A stretch of 64,000 nt of DNA from Lawsonella sp012842085 (GTDB lineage: Bacteria; Actinomycetota; Actinomycetes; Mycobacteriales; Mycobacteriaceae): the NCBI GenBank assembly GCA_036749735.1, contig DAINXV010000001.1:1-64000 (forward strand), written 5' to 3'. A program made the position numbers and the translations under genes. Shown piece by piece: positions 8,312 through 17,517 of the stretch. The stretch's first letter is position 1. Every line of letters begins with the position of its first letter. The notes under the pieces were generated by a model. The model made no database searches and was not told the origin of the DNA. It saw only the letters and a list, made by a program, of their open reading frames with translations.

Positions 8312-9505
8312 TTAAGTGGTGTATGCCGAGTTGATCTCGACATACGCGTGGGAGAGATCTGTTGTGCGGATCGTGGCCTCTGCCGAACCAACGCCAAGGT
8401 CAATATCAACGTTGATACGGGGGCCTTTCATATTGATGCTACGAGCGTCCGGCAATCCGCGACCGTTTGCGAAAACGGGTTTGCTGTTGAACGCAACCAC
8501 AACTTGGTCAACATCCATGTCGACAGGAGCAACTCCGAGGGTGGCTAGAACTCGACCCCAGTTGGGGTCTTCCCCAAATAGTGCCGTCTTCACGAGGTTG
8601 TCGCGAGCGACAACACGGGCAGCCGTCAGTGCTTCTTCTTCGCTGGCGGCTCCAGTAACCGTAATCAAACAGCACTTGGTGACGCCTTCTGCGTCACTCA
8701 TCATTTGGTCGACAAGATCGTCGCATACTGCAAAAAGCGCTTCCCGTAGTTCATCCTGGTTTGCGCTTTGCCCACTGGCTCCATTCGCCAAAACAATGAC
8801 AGTATCGTTCGTCGAGGTTGAGCCATCCACGTCGAGTCGGTCAAATGTGTGCGCCGTAGCGTAACGCAGTGCGCTCTCCAGCTCGTCTGCAGGTGCCGCA
8901 ACATCAGTTGTGATAACGCAGAGCATCGTGGCTAGTGAGGGGGCGATCATGCCAGCGCCTTTCACCATCCCCCCAACAGTCCAACCATTGTCGGTCGTCA
9001 TCTCGCTATATTTCGCAACAGTGTCAGTTGTCATGATGGCAGCAGCGGCGTCTTTACCGTGTGTGGCTGAGCTTCCCAACTGCGTAGGTAGCTGCCGGAT
9101 CCCGGCAAGAATCTTATCCATAGGAAGCAAATCGCCAATAACGCCAGTTGAACATACAGCAATCTGATTCTGTTGGGTGGGAAATCCTTGTCCACTTAAT
9201 GCTTCTGACAAAGCTGTTGCTTCTTGGGCAGCATCCGCCAGGCCTTGAGTTCCGGTGCAGGCATTTGCTCCCCCCGAGTTCAAGACCACAGCTCGAACTG
9301 TATGCCTAGCTAACACGTCGCGGGACCACGCTACTGGGGCTGCTTGAAACTTATTGGTGGTAAAAACCCCAGCAGCAGTTAAGTCGTCGCCCGTATTGAC
9401 GACTAGGGCCATGTCTTTCTTATTTCCGTCTTTAATTCCGGCAGCAATACCCGCTGCCGCAAATCCTTGCGCGGCAGTTACTCCTGCTTCACGTGTAATA
9501 GCCAT
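8312..9505 (-). CDS. argJ: Glutamate N-acetyltransferase (ornithine acetyltransferase)
   Basis: Transfers acetyl from N-acetylornithine to glutamate, recycling the acetyl group, so a separate ArgE is not needed. The 397-residue precursor is self-cleaved. The conserved cleavage motif is GAGMIAPSLATML at 183-195, with the Thr nucleophile at T193 after A192. Whether it also has acetyl-CoA-dependent (ArgA) activity cannot be read from sequence; no argA is in the window. Confidence 0.96.
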   Translation of the reverse strand: MAITREAGVTAAQGFAAAGIAAGIKDGNKKDMALVVNTGDDLTAAGVFTTNKFQAAPVAWSRDVLARHTVRAVVLNSGGANACTGTQGLADAAQEATALSEALSGQGFPTQQNQIAVCSTGVIGDLLPMDKILAGIRQLPTQLGSSATHGKDAAAAIMTTDTVAKYSEMTTDNGWTVGGMVKGAGMIAPSLATMLCVITTDVAAPADELESALRYATAHTFDRLDVDGSTSTNDTVIVLANGASGQSANQDELREALFAVCDDLVDQMMSDAEGVTKCCLITVTGAASEEEALTAARVVARDNLVKTALFGEDPNWGRVLATLGVAPVDMDVDQVVVAFNSKPVFANGRGLPDARSINMKGPRINVDIDLGVGSAEATIRTTDLSHAYVEINSAYTT

Positions 9506-9538
9506 AGGAATTCTTCCAATCTTTGTATGGGGAGTCCG

Positions 9539-10597
9539 CTACGGAGCGACACCAACAGTGGAAAGACCGTCGGTTTCATCCCATCCAAGGACGATATTCA
9601 TACATTGGACAGCCCCACCAGCAGTGCCTTTAACAAGGTTGTCAATAGCTGAGGTGACGATGAGTTTCTGGGAGTCCGGGTCCACGTCGACGGCTATCTG
9701 GACATTATTGGAGCCCAGCACCGATTTAGTCATCGGTTGTTGGCCATAGGGCAGAACCTGAACGAATGGTTCGTTCTGGTAAGCATTTTCGTAAATCTGC
9801 TGGGCCTCTTCCGCAGTTGCTGACGTTGTTGTTATGGCAGTCGTCAATATCCCGCGTGGCATTGGTGCCAGCACAGGAGTAAAGCTAATTTTTAGCTTTT
9901 GGTCGGTAAGAGCCTGCATATTTTGCAAAATTTCTGGGGTATGGCGGTGCCGTCCAGCCAGTTTGTAGGCTTTCGCAGAACCAGATACTTCCGCATGCAA
10001 ATTGAGGACATTGGCGCCACGACCAGCTCCAGAAGTGCCTGTAAAGGAGACAAAAGTGAGGTCGTCACTAGTTATTCCGGCTGCTACCGCGGGATACATA
10101 GCTAACGAAGCACCGGTTGGGAAACAGCCTGGTACCGCTACTGTCTTCGCAGTTTTTAAGGCCTCTCGGTGGTTAGCCAATTCTGGCAGTCCGTAAGGCC
10201 ATGTGCCTTGGTGCGGGGATTCGTACCATTTCTCCCAGGCTGCTGCATCGCGTAGTCGAAAATCTGCTGCACAGTCGATAACTACTGGTGCACTACCGGC
10301 GTCACCGGCTTTTTCTGTAAGTTCTTTGGCGAGAGCCCCGGAATGCCCATGTGGAAGCGCCATGAAGACAACGTCGTGTCCGGCGAGCACGTCCGCAGAG
10401 GTTTTGTCGAACTGACGATCCGCAAGTGGGGCTAGGTGAGGATGGAACTCCCCTACTCTTTGCCCGGCATTACGATTAGCGCAAAGTGCACCGATAGTCA
10501 GTTCACCCCGGTGATAAGCAGGATGACCCAAAAGCAAACGAAGGATCTCACAGCCTGCATATCCGGTGGCACCAGCTACAGCTACAGAAATAGTCAT
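9539..10597 (-). CDS. argC: N-acetyl-gamma-glutamyl-phosphate reductase
   Basis: NADPH-dependent reduction of acetylglutamyl phosphate, and the first gene of the arg operon. It has 352 residues with a Rossmann motif GATGYAG at 9-15 and the catalytic cysteine C158 in PGCFPTG. The ATG at 10597 has no Shine-Dalgarno but lies 6 bases after a good -10 box, so the mRNA is probably leaderless. Confidence 0.97.
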   Translation of the reverse strand: MTISVAVAGATGYAGCEILRLLLGHPAYHRGELTIGALCANRNAGQRVGEFHPHLAPLADRQFDKTSADVLAGHDVVFMALPHGHSGALAKELTEKAGDAGSAPVVIDCAADFRLRDAAAWEKWYESPHQGTWPYGLPELANHREALKTAKTVAVPGCFPTGASLAMYPAVAAGITSDDLTFVSFTGTSGAGRGANVLNLHAEVSGSAKAYKLAGRHRHTPEILQNMQALTDQKLKISFTPVLAPMPRGILTTAITTTSATAEEAQQIYENAYQNEPFVQVLPYGQQPMTKSVLGSNNVQIAVDVDPDSQKLIVTSAIDNLVKGTAGGAVQCMNIVLGWDETDGLSTVGVAP

Positions 10598-10603
10598 TCT
10601 TTA

Positions 10604-10632
10604 ATTATTCACCCTTATGCAATATTATGCAA
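10604..10632 (-). promoter_or_regulatory. argC promoter with ARG-box-like operator
   Basis: TTGCAT (10632-10627), 17 bp, AATAAT (10609-10604), then 6 bases to the argC ATG. TGCA-N6-TGCA, in an AT-rich TTGCATAATATTGCATAA context, covers the -35 and spacer. This resembles actinobacterial ARG boxes and would let ArgR block RNA polymerase directly. The promoter match is read from sequence; ArgR binding is inferred. Confidence 0.6.
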
Positions 10633-10653
10633 GAATACGAATAGTAGTACGGC

Positions 10654-11499
10654 TTACTGACAGCAGGGGGCAGTCTCCCACCCATGGAAAACAGGCCCGT
10701 GCCCCTTCCCCACTTCTAATAAGTCTGCGTGCAATATTGCACCGTACAGCCAATCAATCGACAGCTGCGATGCTTTCACTACATCACCCGACTGGGCAAT
10801 TCTGGTAGCTAAACCTGCAGACAAAGAGCATCCAGTACCGTGCGTATTCTTGGTATCAACCAGGGGATGCAAAAAATGCTCGGGCTCGTGATCATGCCGC
10901 AAAAGATAGTCCGTAAGGGTTTGATTACTGAGATGCCCACCCTTGACAAGAACTGCAGCTTTTGTGGATTCAAGAAGCTGTTCTCCTTGCTTCACAGCCT
11001 CTTCAATGGTCTCCACCGGAGACTCTTTCACCAGCACAGCTAATTCCGGAATGTTGGGTGTAATAACACCGATATCAGCAACTTCACCAGTGGTAACAAC
11101 CAGCTCCCGCATCGCTTCTTCCGCGTCTGCTGACAGCAAACGATCACCACTCGTCGCAACCATGACGGGATCTAACACCACGACCGGGGGCTTGGTTTCT
11201 ACCAGCCAATCGTGGACAACTGCGGTGATCTCTGGATCCCCGAGCATGCCGATTTTGACGGCATCAATCGCCACATCATCTGTCACAGCAGCAAGTTGGT
11301 CGCGCAGAAACTCTAAAGGAGGCGTATGTACTGAACGTACACCACAAGTATTTTGCGCAACTAAGGCCGTCACCACCCCCATGCCATATCCACCGGCAGC
11401 CGCAATCGACTTCAAGTCAGCTTGCAGCCCTGCACCCCCACTGGGATCGGTACCGGCAATGGATAAAACTCGGGGCACTTCACGCGGAGAAATAGTCAT
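10654..11499 (-). CDS. thiD: Hydroxymethylpyrimidine/phosphomethylpyrimidine kinase
   Basis: Makes HMP-pyrophosphate for thiamine synthesis. The 281 residues have the ribokinase fold: SIAGTDPSGGAGLQAD at 13-28 binds the pyrimidine, and HGTGCSLSAG contains the catalytic-loop cysteine C224. It sits alone between pheT and argC, on the same strand as both, without other thiamine genes and without a visible TPP riboswitch in the 58-bp upstream gap. A pyridoxal kinase of the same fold is the main alternative; the motifs favour ThiD. Confidence 0.92.
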   Translation of the reverse strand: MTISPREVPRVLSIAGTDPSGGAGLQADLKSIAAAGGYGMGVVTALVAQNTCGVRSVHTPPLEFLRDQLAAVTDDVAIDAVKIGMLGDPEITAVVHDWLVETKPPVVVLDPVMVATSGDRLLSADAEEAMRELVVTTGEVADIGVITPNIPELAVLVKESPVETIEEAVKQGEQLLESTKAAVLVKGGHLSNQTLTDYLLRHDHEPEHFLHPLVDTKNTHGTGCSLSAGLATRIAQSGDVVKASQLSIDWLYGAILHADLLEVGKGHGPVFHGWETAPCCQ

Positions 11500-11557
11500 A
11501 AATTCATCATCCCATTAATTAACCGCGAACGGTGGGATTTATCGGCGCTCCTCCGCA

Positions 11558-14044
11558 TTAGATAGCGCGCAAAACGGCACCATATTTTTCTGAAACGGCA
11601 GATACCGCCTTATCCCGGACTTCCGAAGCTTCATCCTCCGTAAGGGTACGTTCGGTGGAACGGAACGTGAGGGAAAAGGCGAGCGAGCGCTTCCCCTCCC
11701 CCAGCTTGTCAGACTCGTAAATGTCGAATAACTGCACGTCATCCAAGAGCGGCTGGCCGGCTGCCAGCAGCGTATCGACAATGTTTTGCTGTGGAATATC
11801 CTTATCCACAACAAGCGCAATATCTTGGAAGACCGCTGGGTAGGAAGAAACCGTGGGAGCCTGTCCCGGATACTCGGTAGGCAGTTCCGAAACATTGAGT
11901 TCCATCGCACAGGTGCGTGACGGCAAACCAAGCTTCTCAATAATGGCAGGATGTAGCTCGCCGGCGTGGCCAACAAGTTTGTCGTCTAGATAGATGGCTG
12001 CGCAACGACCTGGGTGCCACGGCAAATAGGTGGTCTTTTCAAATCGGAATTCACATCCTGCCGCACGACCCACAATGCGAGCAGACTCGATCGCGTCCCA
12101 GAGATCCGCGGGACGACCTGCGCCCCAGAAACCTGCTGGTTCACGTAGTCCGGTAAGTACTGTCGCAACGTAAAGAGGCTGCTGCGGCAGTGCTTCAATA
12201 AGTTCCTCAACTTCTGCATCACTAGGGCGTTTATCAGTTGCGACAGGGCCAACTGGATGAGTCGTATCGTCCGGCAGGCAGACTTGTGCCATTCCGTAGA
12301 TACTCAAGTCCCGTTGCCCGCGTGCGACATTACGGTGCACCACATCGAAAAGTGCTGGTAGCAGAGTTGTTGCTAAAGTGCCCGCTTGTGAATCCAACGG
12401 GTTAAGCACTTTAGTGGTGTTGCGACGAGGATCGTCGGCATCCAATCCCCACGCATCAAAAGCGTTATTAGCCATAAAGGGTGTGGGAATAACCTCCACA
12501 TATCCGTTATAGGCGAGGGCCCTATTGACGACCCGCCGACGGCGTTGTGCTCCTGTTAAGCCACGACCAGCGGGGGCCTGCGGCAGTTTAACGGGAATGG
12601 ACTCGAGCCCTTCCAGACGCAGTACCTCTTCCACAAGGTCAGATCCTTGTTTAAGGTCTGGTCGCCACGTCGGTGGTACAACCTTCAGCATGCCGTCACC
12701 AGCATCTGTTACAGTGCATCCCACTTCTTTAAGCCACTTTTCGGTGGTTCCGGCGGGATAGTCCACGCCAGCAACGATGTCGGGTTCGTTCGCCGGGAAA
12801 AGAATTTCTTCCATTTCCAGGGCGGCACCAACATCAGTTCGGCCGGCTGATATTTCTCCACCAGCAATCTCGACAAGCAGTTTCGCTGCCCGGTCTACTG
12901 CAATATCGCAGAGCGCCGAATCTACCTGGCGTTCAAACCGACGGGAAGATTCTGAGCTGAGCTTATGGAAACGGCCACTTCGGAAAACGTTATGCGGCTC
13001 AAAGTTAGCGGCCTCGAAAAGAACATCTGTGGTGCTATCTCCAACCTCAGTAGCGGCACCTCCCATGACGCCACCGATACCGATCGCACCAGAATTATCG
13101 GCAATAACTACATCTTCTGGAGACAGTTCACGTTCAACGTGGTCAATCGTCACCAGCTTTTCATCTTTGTGAGCAAACCGAACTTGGATGGGCCCATCAA
13201 GTTTCTCCACATCATAGGCATGCATGGGCTGGCCAAGTTCAAGCATCACATAGTTGGTGACGTCCACTGCTGGACTAATGGGCCGCACTCCGGAAAGGAA
13301 TAGACGGCGTTCCATCCACCAGGGGGTTTTCGCCGCGGGGTCAATTCCCGTAACTTTCCGGGCGGCAAAGCGACGCGCCTTAGTGTTCGCATCAATAGAA
13401 ACGGGCCACGCCTCGCCTTCCGCATCAAGACCCTGATCTCGCGCAAGATCCTCATAGTCCAGTTCAAAAGCGCTGGCTAGTTCCCGAGTGAGTCCCCGTA
13501 CTGAAAGCCCATATCCACGGTCGGGCGTAATGTTGACCTCGAAAATGGTGTCATCCAGCTGCAAAATATCGTAAGCATTGTCGCCTGGTTCTGCGGTTCC
13601 GGGACGAAGTACGAGGATGCCAGTGTGATCCTCTCCAATTCCGAGTTCCCGGACTGAGCACATCATGCCGCGGGACATGTGCCCATAGGTCTTACGTTCG
13701 CTGATTTCGAAGTTCCCTGGTAGGACAACTCCCGGCAAGGCGACCACAACGAGGTCATTGAGTTTAAAGTTTTGGGCTCCACAAATGATTTCCTGCAGCT
13801 CACCATTTTCGCGTCCCACATCGACATGGCAGAAGCGGATAGGTTTGCGGAACTCAGTTAGTTCCTCAATCTCAACAACACGACCGATAACTAGAGGTCC
13901 CGTGGTCTCGGGAAGGGGTTGCGGTACATCTTCAATCTCGAAACCCACTGCTACAAAGCCGTCATCGATTTCCTGGGTTGTTGCGGACCAGTCAGGATTC
14001 TTGCGTTGGAGTACTTCTTCGAGCCAACTTTGTGGAACAAACAC
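11558..14044 (-). CDS. pheT: Phenylalanyl-tRNA synthetase beta subunit
   Basis: The 828-residue beta chain of the alpha2-beta2 enzyme. It has an N-terminal OB/tRNA-binding domain (about 40-150), B3/B4 editing and B5 domains in the middle, and a C-terminal anticodon-binding ferredoxin-like domain (about 735-828, beginning VSSYPAVFQDIALV). GTG start at 14044 with AAGGA 6 bases upstream. It lies 41 bp after pheS. Confidence 0.97.
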   Translation of the reverse strand: MFVPQSWLEEVLQRKNPDWSATTQEIDDGFVAVGFEIEDVPQPLPETTGPLVIGRVVEIEELTEFRKPIRFCHVDVGRENGELQEIICGAQNFKLNDLVVVALPGVVLPGNFEISERKTYGHMSRGMMCSVRELGIGEDHTGILVLRPGTAEPGDNAYDILQLDDTIFEVNITPDRGYGLSVRGLTRELASAFELDYEDLARDQGLDAEGEAWPVSIDANTKARRFAARKVTGIDPAAKTPWWMERRLFLSGVRPISPAVDVTNYVMLELGQPMHAYDVEKLDGPIQVRFAHKDEKLVTIDHVERELSPEDVVIADNSGAIGIGGVMGGAATEVGDSTTDVLFEAANFEPHNVFRSGRFHKLSSESSRRFERQVDSALCDIAVDRAAKLLVEIAGGEISAGRTDVGAALEMEEILFPANEPDIVAGVDYPAGTTEKWLKEVGCTVTDAGDGMLKVVPPTWRPDLKQGSDLVEEVLRLEGLESIPVKLPQAPAGRGLTGAQRRRRVVNRALAYNGYVEVIPTPFMANNAFDAWGLDADDPRRNTTKVLNPLDSQAGTLATTLLPALFDVVHRNVARGQRDLSIYGMAQVCLPDDTTHPVGPVATDKRPSDAEVEELIEALPQQPLYVATVLTGLREPAGFWGAGRPADLWDAIESARIVGRAAGCEFRFEKTTYLPWHPGRCAAIYLDDKLVGHAGELHPAIIEKLGLPSRTCAMELNVSELPTEYPGQAPTVSSYPAVFQDIALVVDKDIPQQNIVDTLLAAGQPLLDDVQLFDIYESDKLGEGKRSLAFSLTFRSTERTLTEDEASEVRDKAVSAVSEKYGAVLRAI

Positions 14045-14085
14045 TGTTTTTCCTTGCTATGAGGAGTATGTAGCGAACTAAAAGC

Positions 14086-15135
14086 TTAAGAACGGATTCC
14101 AAAGGGAAGGGTAAAGCGAATATCTCCCTCTACCATGTCCCGCATATCAGGAATATTGTTGCGGAACTGGAGGGTGCGCTCGAGCCCCATGCCAAATGCA
14201 AAGCCACTGTATTCTTCGGGATCAATACCTGAGGCGCGCAACACATCGGGATCGACCATGCCACAGCCGCCCCACTCTACCCAGCCGGCGCCACCTTTCT
14301 TGTCAGGGAACCAGACATCAACTTCGGCACTGGGTTCAGTGAACGGGAAATAGTTGGAGCGCATACGGGTGTGGGTTTCTTCACCAAACAATGATTTGGC
14401 CAAGTGGTCCAACACGCCACGCAGATCGGCCATGGTCAAACCCTTATCAATTGCCAGTCCTTCCACCTGGTGGAATACCGGAGTATGGGTGGCATCCAGT
14501 TCGTCAGTTCGGAAGGTTCGCCCCGGGCACGCGATGTAAATCGGAAGTTCCCTCTCCAACATCGCTCTCACCTGCACTGGCGAAGTGTGTGTACGCAGCA
14601 CCACCCGTGAGCCTTCCGGCGCGATATGAAAAGTGTCTTGCATTGTCCGCGCTGGATGGTCTGGGAGAAAGTTCAACATGTCGAAGTTGAACTGTTCCGT
14701 CTCAACTTCTGGACCATCCGCGATTTCCCATCCCATGCTGATGAAGATGTCGGCGATTTGATCCGAAATCGCAGTGATGGGGTGCTGTGCGCCGCGGCTC
14801 ATGCGTGCAGTCGGCTGGGTGATGTCAACGGATTCCGCTTTGAGCAGGTTCTGTGCATGTTCTTCGGCGAGCACGTCTTTTCGTTGCCCAAAAGCTTTCT
14901 CTGCCTTGCCGCGGGCAATATTTACGTTTCGGCCAGCGTCTTTACGTTGATCTTTGGGGATCGAACCGATTGCACGACGTGCTAATAGAAGTGGAGCTTT
15001 GTCGCCTAGATACGCATGCCGAGCCTCGTTCAGTTCCTCTAGCGTAGATGCCTGCTCGAATGCAGCTATGGCGTTATCTGCATACCCATTGAGAGTTGCT
15101 TCACTCAAGTCGGGAAGCTGGTCAGCTTGCGTCAT
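14086..15135 (-). CDS. pheS: Phenylalanyl-tRNA synthetase alpha subunit
   Basis: Catalytic subunit charging tRNA-Phe. The class II motifs are present: HPARTMQDTF (motif 1), FHQVEGLAID (motif 2) and GFAFGMGLERTLQ (motif 3), after an N-terminal coiled-coil arm. I place the start at the ATG at 15135, preceded by GAGGAG, giving 349 residues. A TTG eight codons upstream extends the frame but has no Shine-Dalgarno. No T-box or attenuator fits in the 42 bp before it; it is probably cotranscribed with the methylase gene. Confidence 0.97.
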   Translation of the reverse strand: MTQADQLPDLSEATLNGYADNAIAAFEQASTLEELNEARHAYLGDKAPLLLARRAIGSIPKDQRKDAGRNVNIARGKAEKAFGQRKDVLAEEHAQNLLKAESVDITQPTARMSRGAQHPITAISDQIADIFISMGWEIADGPEVETEQFNFDMLNFLPDHPARTMQDTFHIAPEGSRVVLRTHTSPVQVRAMLERELPIYIACPGRTFRTDELDATHTPVFHQVEGLAIDKGLTMADLRGVLDHLAKSLFGEETHTRMRSNYFPFTEPSAEVDVWFPDKKGGAGWVEWGGCGMVDPDVLRASGIDPEEYSGFAFGMGLERTLQFRNNIPDMRDMVEGDIRFTLPFGIRS

Positions 15136-15177
15136 TGTTCTCCTCAAAAGATCGTTCAAGCTTATAGATTAGTCCAC

Positions 15178-16017
15178 TTAGCTGTCGATGACATCATGCT
15201 GTGCCACTGCCGAACTATAAAGACAAATAGATGCAGCGGTGGCCAAGTTGAGACTTTCCGCAGAACCCCACAGCGGGATGGTGACGGTGTGGTCTGCTAA
15301 GGCTAAAACCGCTGGATCGAGACCGTGGGCCTCGCTGCCCATAAGCCACGCTGTGGGCCGTTTTAATAGTTCATTTGCGTGTGCCAGATTTTCCTCGCCG
15401 TCCAGCGTGGTGGCGAGTAGCTGCAGTCCCGCCCCTTTAAGAGTTTGCAGAGCAACTTCAGTATCCGCTTCACGACATACCGGTAAGTGAAAAATACTGC
15501 CCGCAGATGCGCGTACACATTTAGTGTTTTCAGGGTCGACGGATTCTCCCGTAAAAACAATCAGGTCGGCTCCAAAAGCGTCTGCAAGACGCATCATGGT
15601 GCCTGCGTTGCCAGGATTGTTGGTGTCCACACCTACTAGGACAAGTTGTGGGTGCGCTACCGCGTCTAATACTTCCGCTAAACCTTGCACCGTTTGCCTG
15701 CACACGGCATAAATCCCGGTGGGGGTAACTGTGTCGGCAAGTGAGCGATCAGCTTTCTCATCAATGTAGTGAATGTACATTCCCCGATGAGTCGCTGACA
15801 TGAGCGTGTTTGCGTGTTGCTCGGCTGCCTCTTCAGTGACATAAAGGTCTACCACATTGTCAGCCTGCACGGCTGCGGAGACTGCATTCCATCCTTCAGC
15901 TAGGAAAAGTCCGGTTTTCCGGCGTTCCCGGGAACGATGCAGCTTAGATGCATTAACGACCCGTGGAGTCCGTTCAGTGAACAGTTCCACGGGTCGTTTA
16001 TGTTCTGATGTAGTCAC
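15178..16017 (-). CDS. SpoU/TrmH-family rRNA 2'-O-methyltransferase
   Basis: A 279-residue SPOUT methyltransferase with the three knot motifs: NPGNAGTMMR at 134-143, LMGSEAHGL at 225-233 and IPLWGSAESLNLATA at 247-261. An N-terminal L30e-like substrate-binding domain precedes them. It probably 2'-O-methylates rRNA, like TsnR/RlmB relatives; the target base cannot be predicted. GTG start at 16017. It is 17 bp downstream of rplT, a conserved actinobacterial arrangement. Confidence 0.9.
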   Translation of the reverse strand: MTTSEHKRPVELFTERTPRVVNASKLHRSRERRKTGLFLAEGWNAVSAAVQADNVVDLYVTEEAAEQHANTLMSATHRGMYIHYIDEKADRSLADTVTPTGIYAVCRQTVQGLAEVLDAVAHPQLVLVGVDTNNPGNAGTMMRLADAFGADLIVFTGESVDPENTKCVRASAGSIFHLPVCREADTEVALQTLKGAGLQLLATTLDGEENLAHANELLKRPTAWLMGSEAHGLDPAVLALADHTVTIPLWGSAESLNLATAASICLYSSAVAQHDVIDS

Positions 16018-16034
16018 AGATCTACGCCGACCTG

Positions 16035-16418
16035 TTATTTGCTTGCAGGAGCGTTAACATCCTCGGGAAGAGCCTTGCGAGCAACTTCGACGAGGTTTGC
16101 AAAGGCAGCCTCATCAGTAACAGCTAGCTCAGCGAGGGACTTACGGTCCAACTCGACTCCAGCAAGACGCAGACCCTGCATGAAGCGGTTGTAGGTCATG
16201 TCATTCTGGCGGGCTGCAGCGTTGATACGTGCAATCCACAGTTTGCGGAAGTCTCCCTTGCGGGCGCGACGGTCCCGGTAGGAGTAAGTCATTGAGTGGA
16301 GGGTCTGTTCCTTAGCCTTGCGGTACAGACGTGAACGCTGTCCGCGGTAGCCAGAGGCACCCTGCAAAGTAGTGCGACGCTTCTTTTTGGCATTTACTGC
16401 CCGTTTTACTCGTGCCAC
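16035..16418 (-). CDS. rplT: 50S ribosomal protein L20
   Basis: The 127-residue L20, an early 23S rRNA-binding assembly protein. The N terminus ARVKRAVNAKKKRR and the SYRDRRARKGDFRKLWI segment are diagnostic. GTG start with AGGA 7 bases upstream. Third gene of the infC-rpmI-rplT operon. Confidence 0.98.
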   Translation of the reverse strand: MARVKRAVNAKKKRRTTLQGASGYRGQRSRLYRKAKEQTLHSMTYSYRDRRARKGDFRKLWIARINAAARQNDMTYNRFMQGLRLAGVELDRKSLAELAVTDEAAFANLVEVARKALPEDVNAPASK

Positions 16419-16469
16419 GATGTCATCCTGTCAATTATCGTTTCGAAAAGTTTGGTTTGAGAGGGTGTA

Positions 16470-16661
16470 TTAACCCAGGAGGCGCTCAACACGCTTGACG
16501 TCAGCAGCGGCAACATCAGTGCTGCCGGAGAGACGGCGGGTACGGCGGGAGGACTTGTGCTCCAGAAGGTGGCGCTTGCCAGCCTTCTCACGACGAAGCT
16601 TTCCGGAACCAGTCTTTTTGAAACGCTTTGCCGTTCCCTTATGAGTCTTTTGCTTAGGCAT
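16470..16661 (-). CDS. rpmI: 50S ribosomal protein L35
   Basis: A 63-residue basic L35. It begins MPKQKTHKGTAKRFKKTGSG, has the family's RRLSG segment near 41-45, and ends in VKRVERLLG. GAGGA precedes the ATG at 16661. It lies between infC and rplT. Confidence 0.97.
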   Translation of the reverse strand: MPKQKTHKGTAKRFKKTGSGKLRREKAGKRHLLEHKSSRRTRRLSGSTDVAAADVKRVERLLG

Positions 16662-16732
16662 TATTCCTCAGTTCTTGTCATGATCAGCGAACTGATCTAT
16701 CGATCCAGGAGTAGCATGCAGCTTTCTGCGTA

Positions 16733-17263
16733 CTACTTTTGAGTCTTCTTTCCGCGGTTAGGTGCCAGCACCATAATCATGTTGCGGCCATCCTGCTTCG
16801 GACGGGATTCCACGACACCGAACTCTTCAACGTCATTTGCGAGACGTTCGAGGAGACGGAAACCGAGTTCAGGCCGTGATTGCTCACGTCCACGGAACAT
16901 GATCGTTACCTTAACCTTTGAGCCCTTTTTCAGGAAACGGACAACGTTTCCTTTCTTGGTCTCATAATCGTGATCATCGATTTTGGGACGAAGCTTCTGT
17001 TCCTTAATCACGGTCTGCTGCTGGTTCCGACGAGCTGCGCGTGCTTTTTGAGCAGCTTCGTACTTGAACTTGCCGTAGTCCATGATTTTGCACACTGGCG
17101 GCCGTGCATTTGGAGCGACCTCAACGAGGTCCAGGTCAGCTTCATAGGCCAGCTTGAGAGCCTGTTCAACACGAACAATACCCACCTGTTCTCCGTTGGG
17201 GCCGACTAGGCGTACTTCGGGAACTCGGATTCGTTCGTTTATACGGGCATCTTGGTTGCTGAT
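16733..17263 (-). CDS. infC: Translation initiation factor IF-3, AUC start
   Basis: IF-3 binds the 30S subunit and enforces start-codon fidelity. The conserved N-terminal part (ARINERIRVPEVRLVGPNGE) continues in frame upstream of the first GTG (17185). It ends at an ATC codon at 17263-17261 with GAGGAG 5 bases upstream; an in-frame TGA lies 12 bases before the ATC, and no ATG, GTG or TTG falls between. I therefore place the start at ATC (176 residues). Non-AUG infC starts (AUU in Escherichia coli) allow IF-3 to limit its own synthesis. IF3-N covers about 8-78 and IF3-C about 85-172. Confidence 0.93.
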   Translation of the reverse strand: MSNQDARINERIRVPEVRLVGPNGEQVGIVRVEQALKLAYEADLDLVEVAPNARPPVCKIMDYGKFKYEAAQKARAARRNQQQTVIKEQKLRPKIDDHDYETKKGNVVRFLKKGSKVKVTIMFRGREQSRPELGFRLLERLANDVEEFGVVESRPKQDGRNMIMVLAPNRGKKTQK

Positions 17264-17309
17264 GGGGACTCCTCAATAGTTGGATTCTAACGATCTCAAG
17301 TGTTGCCCC

Positions 17310-17340
17310 AAAAGAAAAGTCCCGGGCAATGCACCGGGAC
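17310..17340 (-). terminator. Attenuator hairpin in the infC leader
   Basis: On the minus strand GTCCCGG and CCGGGAC (17340-17334 and 17325-17319) form a 7-bp GC-rich stem with an 8-base loop, followed immediately by TTTTCTTTT (17318-17310). This intrinsic terminator lies inside the leader, 47 bases before the infC start and well after the predicted promoter. It should therefore act as an attenuator for infC-rpmI-rplT rather than as an end-of-gene terminator. Confidence 0.7.
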
Positions 17341-17468
17341 CCATCGACCAATTAAAAACGGCTACGTAAGCAACCGCTATCTAAAAGGACCAGGAAACAA
17401 TCCCGTAGGATGTCGACTGGTGGGATGGGACTCCACTTGCTTCTGAAAACTCAGACGGTCTCGAGCAA

Positions 17469-17498
17469 AGTGTAATCCATCATACCTTTAAAAGCCAA
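17469..17498 (-). promoter_or_regulatory. Predicted infC operon promoter
   Basis: TTGGCT (17498-17493), 18 bp, TACACT (17474-17469) on the minus strand, just past the uvrA stop codon. It would give a leader of about 200 nt containing the attenuator hairpin. Confidence 0.5.
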
Positions 17499-17517
17499 TT
17501 ACTACGTGTTATATAAC

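Noticed and set aside
15136..15159. TTG start adding eight residues to pheS
   Set aside because: The ATG at 15135 has GAGGAG at the right distance; the TTG has none.
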